The notes under the pieces: model-generated | Seen by the model: the letters and a program-made list of their open reading frames with translations, nothing else | What the model was told of the DNA's origin: nothing | Database searches by the model: none | Shown: positions 1-11,385 of the stretch, in pieces | Numbering within the stretch: the first letter of the stretch is position 1 | Layout: each line of letters opens with the position of its first letter | Assembly (NCBI GenBank): GCA_037176725.1 | Contig: JAZBRS010000075.1 | Span: 79,672,001 to 79,736,000 of the forward strand | Length of the DNA stretch: 64,000 bases | Source: Posidonia oceanica | Lineage: Eukaryota; Streptophyta; Magnoliopsida; Alismatales; Posidoniaceae | Direction: 5' to 3' | Program-made: the position numbers and the translations under genes

Positions 1-2245
1 CAATGCAGTGACGGAAAGACCTCGAGCACCTCTCAATACATTGTTGAAACATTTGGACATGTTTGTTGTCATGATGCCATATCTCCTTCCATTATCAAAT
101 GCAAATGTCTAATAACTTGGATGTTCTTGTTCTATTATCCACCTATAGCCATCAGGATAAGATTTCTTAATTTCCTTAAGTTTTTTGTAGAACTTAGACA
201 TATTGCCTTCCGCTCCTAATTCATAAAATTTTTCAAGTAACTTGGGTTCTTTGTGTACTCTAGTCAAATTTGTTCTCATATGACGTAGACAATGACGATG
301 TACGTGTCCCAACTTGGAGGAAATAGTTCTCTCACAACTGTAGCCAAATCCATGAACCGATCACTGATGATACACAATCCCGTTCGATTTGTTACAAGAT
401 TTACAATTCGATCTAAAAACGAAGCTCAAGCATTTATTCTTTCCTTCTCTACAATTGCAAAAGCTAGTGGAAATAGACCATTGTTTGCATCACAACTTGT
501 AGCAATAAGTAGTGATTCCTGGTATTTTCCATATAAATGTATGCCATCTATGGAAATGACGGGCCTGCAACTACGAAATCCAAAAGACAAGACAAAAATG
601 TTCAACACCAAGTGTCTGGTAGTCAGATGCAAAATCCAACACTGTTTCTGGATTAGATACTTGAAACACTAATGAATCGTCTTAGATCGACAAAGGATTC
701 TTCCTCTCCGCCATATATGATTCTCAATGCTTTTACTCTTGCATGCCATGCTTTCTAGTAAGTGATGTCAATCATTTTTTCAGTCTTCACCCTTTCCATA
801 ATTTATGCTGGAGAAACATTTATTCACATTTTCACTGATGGAAGTATTAGCCTGCAAACAAAGGTTGAACTGCATTATCTATGAGTAGATAATAAGTTTG
901 GATTGCTACAAGTGTGGTTTGAGGTATAACTCTTGACTTTGAAAAAAGTCTTTTCCTTAGGCACAGTTGCATGTAATCTCTATTGACAACTATCTCATAT
1001 ACACTTCACGGTATACTTGCACTTTGAGGATGCAACAACTGTGTACTACACAAAATGATTTATGTATCATGCTTGTATTGTATGTACTAAGTCTTCTTTC
1101 GTAGGAAATTTTTTATAAGGCTAAAAAGCATGACGTATATTAGCTGGTACACCATCAACATTTTCATGTATATAACCCTCTTCAGTGTTGAGAATTACAG
1201 GATGAACTGTATCTTTTATAACTGAATTTTCAATCCAATCATTATTATCAAATATGTCAGGAAGCTATTTCAGTGGTTCACGGTATTCATTGTTTATGCC
1301 ATGTTCATCAACATAATCATCTGCTTCATTGTTCAACGCTAGTGATATAGAGTGAACAATATTGGTTCCTTCTTTTCTAGGTTGGTCTTCATCACTTGAT
1401 AATTCATTATTCAGATCAAAATCCCTTGTATCATTTTCCATACCATGTTGTTCTGTGTTGTCTTTCACATGATACGATGGCAAGTCCAAGTTCGATTGAG
1501 AAGGAGCATGATGATATGATGACAAATCCAAGTTTGGTTGAAGAGGGACACGACTTGAGGACCCACCAACTTCATATGTGGACGAATGCACATTGTAATG
1601 GTATGGAGAGATCGCATTCCATTGATTTGGAACCCTACGAAAATTATTGACATATGTTAACTTTAAAGAAATATAAGATCATCTATTTATTTACAACAAA
1701 AAAGTACATTTGCCATTGTCCATAAAGAAATTGTGATCCACCAGTTGATGCCATAGTTTCAAATCTTGTAGTACATTGAACGAAACTTGGATTAACAATC
1801 ATACTATGCTCGGGATCGTTAAACTCGATCGAATCAACATCAGAGTCCAACATTTGAGTGAAGGTTGTGGTAAATGTGCAAAATGTGATTGAGATAAAAT
1901 TCCATAATCTAAATCTAATTTTTCCACATACACTTCCCCAGTAGGTACTTTATCAATCAAGCTCAACATAACCTCCATTGTATTAGCATCTGTGATTTCA
2001 ACACAAGTTGACGAGTAATGCAAAGGTCACTTACATGATATCTTAATATCATAATAACATCGATTAAATCCAGAAAATTCAAACACTTTATTCTTCAAGT
2101 TTATTAATTTACTTTTACGACGTAAACCGACTACTTTAGAAGTACCACCATCATATTCCGGAGTTTTTCCATCCATAACAATGTTTCCATCCCAGTGAAC
2201 TAATATTGGTATCATACAATTTGCCATATTGTCACTACAAAGCAA
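1..2245 (-). pseudogene. Mutator-like (MULE) transposase, decayed, runs off left edge
   Basis: Minus-strand pieces in family order read as a MuDR-type transposase. The N-terminal piece (2245-2027) contains ILVHWDGNIVMDGKTPEYDG, typical of the leading domain of plant MULE proteins. A hydrophilic acidic linker follows (1591-1265). The catalytic region contains CRPVISIDGIHLYGKY then LLIATSCDANN and PLAFAIVEKE (632-490), the first Asp block of the DDE domain. HRHCLRHMRTNL and later residues (312-109) match the segment after it. In the reading frame between 1260 and 630 there are stops and frameshifts, for example in the KAWHARVKALRIIYGGEEES stretch near 690-780, so no full protein can be made. 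The remaining C-terminal part lies outside the window. The family assignment is firm. The 5' limit and the terminal repeats were not found. Confidence 0.85.
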
Positions 2246-2341
2246 AGAAAGATATGTTCAAATATTATCATTGTAAGGCTAAAAAATATCAACACATTGA
2301 AAATATGTTCAAAAATAATAATAATCTGAGAATGCATGAAC

Positions 2342-2418
2342 TACCAGAGACAATACTAAAAAACGGAAGAAACCAGAGACAATGCTAAAAAACGGAAGAA
2401 ACCAGAGACAATGCATGA
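2342..2418. repeat. 29-bp tandem repeat, about 2.7 copies
   Basis: The phrase CCAGAGACAATRCTAAAAAA recurs at 2344, 2373 and 2402, a constant spacing of 29 bp, with the third copy diverging after CAATGCATG. It lies just upstream of the MULE coding remnant and is probably part of that element's non-coding end. Confidence 0.75.
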
Positions 2419-2901
2419 TAAAATTTGATTTTTTTAGAACTACCAGAGAATTCATGATAAAATACCAGAAAACGAAAGAAACTAAAGATAAAATACCAGA
2501 GAACGAGCATCGGAGTGGGGCCGGAGTGGGTTCAGAGAGTGGGGACCAGAGTGTCAATCAATTCATTCCCTACTGGCTACTGCGCAGTGCGCAGTTTTTG
2601 TAGCCGACTAAAGAGATGAGTTCTATTTTAAATGAAATCGGTTGTTACAATACTGAATTCATTTGGGCGGATTTAAACCTGACCATTGAATTCGGTTCTT
2701 TAAGAATTGAATTTACTTTAAACTGAACTCGGCAGTTGTAGTAATCCCGGTGTTCAGATCGTCCATGCACATTACCAAAGCTCGTGTGCACCGATCAGAA
2801 TCAGGTTCACTATTAGCGGCTATGTCCGAGAAGGAAGACTTAACTCGAAAACATTTTTAAAAAGGAAAAAGAGAAAGAAAAGAAGAAGATAAGACAAAAT
2901 C

Positions 2902-2911
2902 GGAGTCGCCA
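2902..2911 (-). promoter_or_regulatory. Putative tRNA-Arg primer-binding site of the Ogre-like element
   Basis: The minus strand reads TGGCGACTCC, complementary to a tRNA 3' end of GGAGTCG plus CCA, as in plant tRNA-Arg. Ogre elements are known to prime from tRNA-Arg. The assignment is by motif only. Confidence 0.5.
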
Positions 2912-3441
2912 CCAAGTCTATTAGATCGGGAGACAAGGAAAACCGGGGAAATGCGTAAATAAACATGCAAAACCGAGCAAAAGATGCAATGCAAGGCAAT
3001 GCAGAAGAAATGAGATGCAAATGAATGCAAATGATGTGACTCGTGCCTAGGATAAGGGCAGTATGGTCATTACGGGCCAAGAGAGAGGGCAAGGACTCCT
3101 GTTACGTGCAGGGAAGGTGTTAGGCATCCCCGATACGCCCGAGAATCGGTCTTTCTAGGCTTACGCTCGCATACGCAGGGGAATGCAGACTTTGAATGCC
3201 TAAGTGCCAAGGAATGCCTATCTAAATGCTCAAGGGTGTGCTCTAAGTGATGGAATGCAATGCAAGAAAGTAAACGTGCAGTCTAAGCGCTCAGCAACGT
3301 TGTCTGTGTTCCGAACCGGGCAGAAATCTGGCTCGTGAGAACTCCAGGCAGTAAGCATCACTGCCCTATATGCAAGTGCAGGCGATAAAACAAAACAGCG
3401 GTGAAAACAGGCGATGTGGGCGACATGCAAGGGAAACAACG

Positions 3442-4171
3442 TAAAACACGCAAAACGGGGCGAGAAACGAAGCAAGAACGTAAAACGATGCAAGAAACGA
3501 GGTCGACACGCAAAACGGTGAGAGAAAACGAAGCAAGAGCGTAAAACAGTGCGAGAAACAAGGCAAGGACATAAAACAGTGCGAAAAACAAAGTCGGCAT
3601 GCAGAATGGTGCAAGAAACAAGCGAGACACACGAAACGGTGCGAGAAACGGGCGAGGAACGCAAAACGATGCGAGAAAACAAGGTGGCACGCAAAACGGT
3701 GCGAGAAAACAAAGCGGCACGCAAAACGGTGCAAGAGAACAAAGCGGCACGCAAAACGGTGCGAGAAAACAAGGCGGCATGCGAAACGGTGCATGAAAAC
3801 AAGGCGGCACGCGAAACGGTGCATGAAAACAGGACGACACGCAAAACGGTGCGAGAAAACAAAACGGCACGCAAAACGGTGCAAGAAAACAAAGCGGCAC
3901 ACAAAACGGTACGAGAATACAGAGCACCACGCAAAACGGTGGAAGAAAACAAAACGGCACGCAAAACGGTGCAAGAAAATAAGGCGGCATGCGAAACGGT
4001 GCAAGAAAACAGGACGACATGCAAAACGGTGCGAGAAAACAAAGCGGCACGCAAAACGGTGCAAGAAAACAAAGCGGCACGCAAACGCAAAACGGTGCGA
4101 GAAGACAAAGCGGCATGCAAAACGGTGCGAGAAAATAAGGGGCACGCAAAACGGTGCAAGAAAACAAAGCG
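3442..4171. repeat. 30-bp minisatellite inside the Ogre-like LTR, about 24 copies
   Basis: The unit begins GCAAAACGGTGCRAGAAAAC and ends AARGCGGCAC. From 3661 to 4080 there are 14 consecutive units of exactly 30 bp. Units at 4087-4171 are slightly irregular, one having 29 bp. About eight more diverged units lie upstream to about 3442. Because 30 is a multiple of 3, the array is open in most of the six frames (for example a decapeptide FSHRFACRFV-like repeat on the minus strand). Those ORFs are a by-product of periodicity and are not genes. Confidence 0.95.
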
Positions 4172-4545
4172 AGAGGAAGCGCGCGAAAGCCATGCAATGC
4201 GAATGGTATGCAAACAATGCTACTGAAGTTCAGGAGGGCTTACCTAGGAAATCTGGGGCCTGATCTGGAATCCGATTGGTCCATGCTGAAGAGCGCTCCG
4301 CCGGGGTCGTCCTGGCAGCTTACTTGAGAAGATCCAACGGCCGGATCGGAAGATATTCCAGCTTCAAGGCAGAGGGGCCAGAACAGGAGAGAAGAATGGA
4401 TTTAAGTGTACAAGAGGTCCTAGGGGTGTGCAAAACAGGTCCTCCCTTGTGAATAGGAGCTAATGACACTTAAGTGTGTGCAAAGGATGCAAAATACTAG
4501 AATGCATGAGTGTAATGCATGCAGAATGCAAGAAAAGACTTAGGG

Positions 4546-5120
4546 GTGATTTTTCAGAAAATTGGGGATTTAAATGCAATTTTTGAAAGGATGGGGGTCT
4601 AAATGCAAAGGTTTTGAAGAGTTTGGGGCTTTTATGCAAAGGTTTTGGAAAAAGGAGGGTCTGCATGTAATTTTACAAAAGACAGGATTTAAAATACAAT
4701 TTTCCAAGGTGAATATGCATCAGAACAAGTTTTGAAACCATGTGGCAGTTTAGAATGCAATTTTGAAGTCATTAGGGTCCAAAATGCAATTTTTCCAGCA
4801 AAACAGGGGTCTAGTGGGTCTGGGAATGCAGATGGGGGACCTATATGCAATTTTCCAATCATGTGGGGGCTAAAATGCAATTTTATAGGCAAAATATGCA
4901 TTTAAATGACTACTGTGCATTGAGGAAGGACCTATATGCAAAAATCAAAAAACAGAGGAGAAGCAATGCAATGCAGTATGCAAAAATTGAAAAATAAAAG
5001 CTAAGTTAACTGAACAGAGGACCAAATTGCAATTATGGAAAGCAATAAGGACCTAAAATGCAATTTTATATGGCAAACTTAGTGCATTAAATCAAATTAA
5101 ACAGCTGCAGGACTAAAATG
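4546..5120. repeat. Diffuse repeat zone with ATGCAATTTT and GGGGTCTA words
   Basis: The words ATGCAATTTT, or close variants, occur roughly every 35-60 bp, often preceded by a G-rich GGGGTCTAAA-like word (for example near 4572, 4758, 4785, 4850, 4874 and 5058). The spacing is irregular, so this is a decayed or dispersed array rather than a clean tandem repeat. It lies wholly within the long LTR. Confidence 0.65.
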
Positions 5121-8100
5121 CAATAATCAAAAGCTAGAGGGCCAAAATCAAATTTATTACTGAAGGAAAGCACAGTAAAAGGGACTGATATGCAAATAAA
5201 TAGAACTACATATTTTTCATGCAATTTTATATGATTTTAATTCAGAAATAAACAGATTTAATCAAATAAAGGATCTGAACGCAAATAAGCAAGAATTGAG
5301 ACAAAAAATGCAATATTTGGTAAAATAACATAGTTAACAAAAAATAACAGCACAGTAAAATGCAGCAGAAGCTGCCACTGTAGCAGATTGCTTACAGTGG
5401 CCGGAGAGGAGGAACTGGGGCTACTGGTGAGGCGTAGTCCGGCGGGCGATGTGCTCCGGAGGCAGGCGGAGCTCTGGGTGGCATCGGTGGCTTGCGGCGT
5501 GGCCTGAAGCAGGCCGGAGGTCCGCAGACCTGCTCGGAGGCAGCCCGGACGAAAACGGCGACGAGGGACCGAACTGAAAGCGTGGTTGAGCTCCTGGAGG
5601 CCGTGCGGAGCTGGGGCGACTGTCAGGGCGGTGTTCTGCAGACCGGAGCGGCGGGACGGCGTCGGGGCTCGCCGGAGAAGAAGAAGTTGGCCGCGGAGCT
5701 GACTTAGGGGCCGAGGCAAGGAAAACCTAATCTAAAGGGCTCGGGAGCACGCAGACGAGAAATCCAAACAGAGGGGGGGAGCGGTACCTGTTCCGACGTT
5801 TAGATCGGTCCCCCGACGTAGGTCGGTCTTGTAGGAGCCGGCGGGGCTGGTCTGAGCTCTGGAAGCGTCGTCGGTGGCAGGCGGACGTCGGGATCGGTTC
5901 CTGGGATCGATCCGATGCTCACAGGGCGCTCGGACAGGAGTTCTACAGCCGATGGGAGGAAATGGGTGTTTTGGGTTCAGTGAGAACCGTCGGAGGTGGG
6001 GGGAGGTCTGTGCTGCTCCTCGGGCCGAACAGGAGGCTTTGGTGGGCTTCTGGAGGTTCGGCGAAGGCGTATGAACGCTTGAATTGGGCAGTGGAGTGCT
6101 GCGGAGAAAGATTGGAGTTGGTGGATTTTTCGGTAGAGAGGTGCTGCAGGTGTTTGCTGTGGAGGGTTTGTTGTGTGGTGAGGGTGAAGGCCGAAGCTTG
6201 GGTGGTCTGGGAAGGTGGAGTTCTGGTGGTTCTCTGGGCGAAGTTTGGGATGAAATGGCGGTCAGAGGTGCCGGGAATTCTGGAGGATGTGGAGTTGGGT
6301 TCTGAGGAGGATTTCCGGTGGTATCGGGCGTGTTTCTGGGTGGAATTGGGTGAGGAATGGAGGGCTGAAGTCGGGGAGTTCTGGGTGAGATTGAGGGGTG
6401 AATGCCGGGTCGTTCGGGTGGAGATGGAGCTTTTGGTTTTACTCGAACGGAAGGGAAGGAAGTCCTGAATTTTTCGGCCGAACTGGGGGGAATCCTCCCT
6501 CTACTCTCTCAGGCTAGGAGCGTGAAGAAGAAGTCGGTCTCTGGGTGAACCCGGGAGGTGAAATGCTGGTCTGTTCCGGATCTCTCCGCTCCATCACACC
6601 TGCAGGTTTTCTGGCAGCTAGTAGAGGCTCGGAGCAGGCGTGGCAGGTGCACGGGCAGAGGTCGGCGCACGCCGATCTGGCTTACGCAGGAGGCGTGCGA
6701 GGCGTGCCAGGAGGGCCTGGCGCGAGGACGACGTTGTCGACCGCAGGAGCTGACCGATGGCAGAAGATGCAGAGAAATTAGAGGAAGGTGGGAGAGGAAG
6801 AAGAAGGGAGGAGGAAGAGGGCTGCTGTGGGCCGGGTTCTGTGCTCGCGGGAGAAAAAGGAAAAAAAGAAAGGAAGGAGGAGAGACGGGCCGGACCGGGC
6901 CCAAGAAAGAAGAAAGAAAAGAAAGAAAGAACGATAGAAAGGAAGAAAAAAAAAAGGAGGAAGAAAAGGGAGAGAAATAAAATTAAAATGAAAGCAAAAT
7001 AGGAAAGATTTGAAAATGTTTTAAATGAGTTGTTTTCAAGTTAGGATTTTTTTTAATTAAGTTTTTTAAAGATTATTGTTTTTCTTTTCTTTTTAATTAA
7101 TTAGGATTAGAAAGGGTTTTAGTCTTGATTTAAGTTTTTAAGAATTATGTTTTCTTTAAATTATTTTTGATTTGGTTTTAATACTTGTTAACATTTTTAA
7201 GTTGTTTGTTTTTTTTTAGTTAAGTTTTCCTTGTCGAGTTTTTTAATTGAGTGTTGGCATTTCTAATTAGGCTTCTTAGTGGGTTGTTTCTTAATTAACT
7301 AGGAGGAGTTTTGGTCTTTTAGCTTTTCAGGATTTTTTCTTAAGTTTTCTTTTTAAATTATTTTCTGATATTGTTTGTTAAAATCTTCTAAGGTCTTTTA
7401 GTTAAATTTCTCTTTTTGAGTTTTTTAGTTGAATGTTTTTAAATTGTTCCAAGTTTCTGATTGTTCCTTTTAGATTTGTTAAGTGTTTTTTTTTAATTAA
7501 TTACTTGTCTTAATGTTTTTAATTGTTTTTTTCTCTTTTAGGGTTCGTTTTTTATTATTTTTAATGAGGTTTTTACTTTTGTTTTGTTTTGATTATATTT
7601 TGGTTTTTTTTACTTGATTTTATAGCATTTTCTTTTGTTTATTTTGTATTTTTTTGATTGCATTCTTAATTTCCTTTTTAGTTGGACTCAATTAGGTTTT
7701 TTGTTTTTAACTGTTTGTTTAAGTTTTTTAATTGCTTCTTTTTGGGATTTTGATTTGTTTTTTTCTTTTGTTTCAGAGTTTTACAGGTTTTTTAAGGTTT
7801 TTATAGGTTTTTGAGGATTTAGTGGAAGAAAGGAAGAGAAAGGGGAAAGGAAAAAGAAAAGGAGGAAATGGAGGAGGAGAGGAGAAAGATAGGAGTGGAA
7901 GGATAATAAATATTAGAAAATCAGGAAAAATGGTAAAAATAAGATAAAAATAGGAATAAGATGGAGAACAGATGGAAGCACAAGGGGGCCCACAGCCAGG
8001 TAAAAAAGTGGGAGAAAATGGGAGGATAATCAGGAGAGAGAGAGGAGAGAGAAAAGGATAATCCAGGAGAGAGGAAATGATAATTTGGCCAAAAGGAGGT

Positions 8101-8659
8101 CTTAGAAGTTTCGAAAAGGGGTGAAATTTGGCGGGTGTGTAGTCTAGGGTCTCTAGTCTTGGTCCCACGGTTTTGGCTTGGTTTTGAGAAAGTTTTGGGG
8201 GGGTTTTGAGGTGTAGAAAAAGGGTAGTTTTGCCTAAGTTTCCTAGGATTTTTGGGAGTGGTTTTGGTCTGAGATTTTAAGGGCTTTTTGGTGGGTTTGG
8301 TAAGTCAGGAGGGGTGAGTTTTTCTATGGATTTTGGTTAATTTTCGGGTTCGGGAAAGGGGGTAATCTTAGGTTGAGTTTGGGCTTGTTTTGAGGGGAAA
8401 GGGGAAGAGAATGGTGTGAGTTTGGCCCTAAGTTTGGGTTCAGAAGCCACCAGAGGATTCCAATCGATCCGGCCTGTCAAAATGGGGTGTCAACAGCAGT
8501 TTAACTGCCAAATTTATAAAAAATATGAAAAAAAATTGCTGATAGGCCAGTGGCCATGTGGGGCCCACCTGAACCTTGTCAGAAGTCTAGTTTTGAAAAT
8601 ATTTTGAAAGTATGCCTACTTTTGTAATAAGTTATTAAAATAATATTATTTTGAAAAAT

Positions 8660-10090
8660 CTTCCATAATTCACACCTCAAAGTGGCCCGAGCTAGTTAAA
8701 AGTAAGTACTTTTTTCGTAATTAGTCTGGTGCTCTTCTAAATGTGGTCACAAACAAGTTTTCTCCACTCTGACAGGAGCTTAGGGCCTGCTTTCCAATCG
8801 TAAATGCTTTCTCACGATTTAGGGTTAATAATGGGGAAAAACTATTTTCTGATAAAGTAGATGGCTTAACAACATTGCTTTGAAATATGCTTTACCTGAA
8901 CTTTACCAAATCTATGCAAATAAGAAGTTCATTGTGGCTAGAACTCTTTCAAAATTTAGGACTAGTCACATTGATTTATTCAGCATCCATGGTATTACTT
9001 CTACTGTTGCTAATCTAATCTCGCCGTAGCTACATAAATTTATCAACATTATGGAGTCACTTGATTATTAAATTCTGAGGATGATGTTATTATATGGTCT
9101 CCCTCTGTAGACAATATTTTTTCAGTTAAAACTTGTTATGCTCTGTTAAATGATAGTGGACTTAGGTCCAGTATAGGCTCAATATTTGGAAAAGTTGTGT
9201 GTCTTTGAAGATAATTTTTTTTGCATGGCTAGTTACACATGATAAAATTCTCTCTAGAGAAAATTTAGTTAAGAAATGGTGGATTGGCTCAATTAATTGT
9301 GTTTTCTGTGGATATGTTTTGGAATCTACGAATCATATTTTTTTACATTGCCCGACTACTTTGACAGTTTGGGGTTTTTCTCTTCATAATTATATTGGCA
9401 TCAACAATATACATATTGATGAAATCTTCTCCTTGTTTACCTGTGTTAAGTTTAATATGAGTTTACATTGCTGGAACATGCTCGTTCTAGCTATTACTTA
9501 GTGTTTGTGGCTGAATAGAAATTCTATGATTTTTAGAAATCAATGTAGGAATTTATCTTCATTATTATTTTAGATTACAACTCTACCGACTAGTTGGGTA
9601 GATAATCATTTATCAGATCATGAATCTGAGGTTTTTTCTCAAGCCATACAATACATGCAGTAAGAGTGGGATCAAGCCCAAAAAAATCAAGTTGCTCCTG
9701 CAATTGCTACCTCTATTGGCATTTCCATGGCTCCTGAAGCTGCGTCTGGTGCTACCAATCCGACAGCTGAGTCTGCATATGATTCTTTGGCACATTTTTC
9801 AAATGACTCGGGCAATTGAATTGTTGCTGGAATTTGTTGTCTTTTTGGCGAACCTTCCTGTTTTTCTTGTTTGGCCATCTACTTCTTAGCCTATTTTTGA
9901 GATTCTTGACTTATTGGTTTCCTTTCCATTTTTTTGTTTCCATTTTGTTGATCTTATAGTTCTGGTTATCCCTTATTTATCCTAAAATATATTTTGATGA
10001 TCATGTATATGATAAACATTATCTTTTTCTTATTTAGTGGTGATACTCATAATCAAGTGATATAATAATATAACTGTTTATCTTTTGAAA
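8660..10090 (+). mobile_element. L1-type LINE fragment (3' part)
   Basis: The region aligns by eye with the 3' half of the other LINEs in this window: ACACCTCAAAGTGGCC near 8673, and a C-terminal zinc-binding (zf-RVT) segment at 9199-9501 with FAWLVTHDKILSRENL, a CVFCG pair and HIFLHCP. It ends in a short A-run after TTATCTTTTGAAAAAAAAA near 10,088. In-frame stops at 9499 (expected Trp) and 9661 (expected Gln) show it is dead. Confidence 0.85.
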
Positions 10091-10998
10091 AAAAAATGGT
10101 TAAAAGTTGCAGGCAAAGGATCCACAACGTGAATAGTTAATAGTTACTCCCTCCACTTGTTACTAACTAAATGGCAAAGCATCTGATGGTGGACTCATTG
10201 AGAAACATCTGTTCTATTACAGGAACACACCATTCTATGGATTGGACTTTAATGAAAGTTTTAAAATATTATTTTTTTACTTAAGTCAAGAATTAAGGAT
10301 AATTAAGTTTTTTTAAAAATTTTATTTCTAAAATTTAATATTTATTAACTATCCAAAAAGTTCAAGAAGGTAACTCATGATCTCCTACGACATCTAACAT
10401 GTTTCCATAATAAGAAATGTTGTATTTGTCCATTGATGATTATCAACCATAATAAAAACACAAATGGAGTAAAATAGTAAACTTTTATATTGTTTGAATT
10501 GCGATTACCATAATTAACCTTAATCAAATCCTATAATTTCTCAACCATAATTCTCGATTAATTATTTTAACATTTAAATTTTTATTTTGTATCTTATGTA
10601 AATAATAACAAAGTGATTATCATGAATGATCAAATTAATCTTTTAATTAAAAAAATGAACCATAATAATTTTATACCAATTGTAATAATAATTTCTAATC
10701 CTAATTCATCTTTTCAATCATTACAAATTTATAAAAATCAAGACCAATCTTTTAATTTTAAATTTCATTAAGAGGGTAAATAAGTGTAATCTATGATATT
10801 ACCCTCTCTTCTATTTTTTGTATCTATTAGATTAAAAGGTTCATGAGTAAAAAGATCGACCCACATTTGTTCAAAAAATAATATTGTTTTTCTTAATAAT
10901 TTCAAAAACTAAATTTTAATATTTTTTAAATTTATTCTTTTCAAATTATATGTAATATATATCTAATATTTTAATTTTATTTTTAAAATCTTATCGTG
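10091..10998. other. AT-rich spacer, nothing recognised
   Basis: Strongly AT-rich DNA with no convincing ORF, RNA gene or terminal repeat that I can see. Confidence 0.5.
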
Positions 10999-11385
10999 AA
11001 TTATTGGCAAGCAATTGCCAAAGTAATTTACATTTTAAAGTCAGGTTAAAATTCCTTAAGTTAATGATACCCAGCCTATCTTGTTCCTTACTTCTACAAA
11101 TATTTTGCTACTTATCCAAACAATATCCTCTGGTAGCGTATGAAGGGAACTTCCAAAAGAATCAGCGACGGATTTTATCCATTTCCTGCTCCACCTTAAC
11201 AGTAAGGTGAAGAACAGATAAGAAATAAGTAGGTATAGTTGTCAAAACAGAGTTGACTAGAGTTAATCTACCTTCCAAGGATAAATACTTAACCTTCTAG
11301 GTCTCCAATTTGAATGTGAGTTTATCCAATACTGATGACCAATCATTAAAGGATGCCCTCTTATAGTACAAAGGCAAACATTTAA
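10999..11385 (-). mobile_element. L1-type LINE fragment (post-RT region)
   Basis: The plus strand reads GGCAAGCAATTGCCAAAGTAATTTACATTT and onward, matching 32,530-32,900 (minus-strand LINE) through the LWKS..LAKWK region and the SLGGRLTL / DTWKARYLS segments, with many substitutions and short ORFs only. It is a short orphan piece with neither end of the parent element. Confidence 0.75.

Larger units (their letters stand above)
2823..8495 (-). mobile_element. Very long LTR of a Tat/Ogre-like Ty3/Gypsy retrotransposon
   Basis: Read on the minus strand, the sequence opens with TGTTGACACCCCATTTTGAC (8495 downwards), the usual start of Tat/Ogre-type LTRs. Near the other end it has GCCTAACACCTTCCC (about 3125-3110) and GGTGGCGACTCC (2913-2902), hallmarks of the same group. 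LTRs of several kb are characteristic of Ogre elements. If TGGCGACTCC is the primer-binding site, the LTR itself ends near 2914 and the stretch to 2823 is the start of the internal region. If not, the boundary may be TGTCCGAG at 2823. No gag or pol domain follows, so this is a solo or truncated copy. The bases flanking 2823 and 8495 (GGCTA and GCAGT) do not form a target duplication. The interior holds a minisatellite, a diffuse repeat zone, GC-rich DNA (5380-6800) and a T-rich zone (7000-7780). ORFs inside look spurious. Confidence 0.7.

Noticed and set aside
3442..4171. CRISPR-like array of 30-bp repeats
   Set aside because: Units are directly adjacent with no unique spacers, and the context is a plant LTR.
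3230..4263. Very long ORFs on both strands (up to 327 codons) rich in a decapeptide repeat
   Set aside because: They are products of the 30-bp minisatellite, which is open in most frames; no start context, domain or non-repeat core supports a gene.
5258..6980. Several overlapping 60-170 codon ORFs in GC-rich DNA
   Set aside because: They lie inside the long LTR, overlap in many frames and show no domain.
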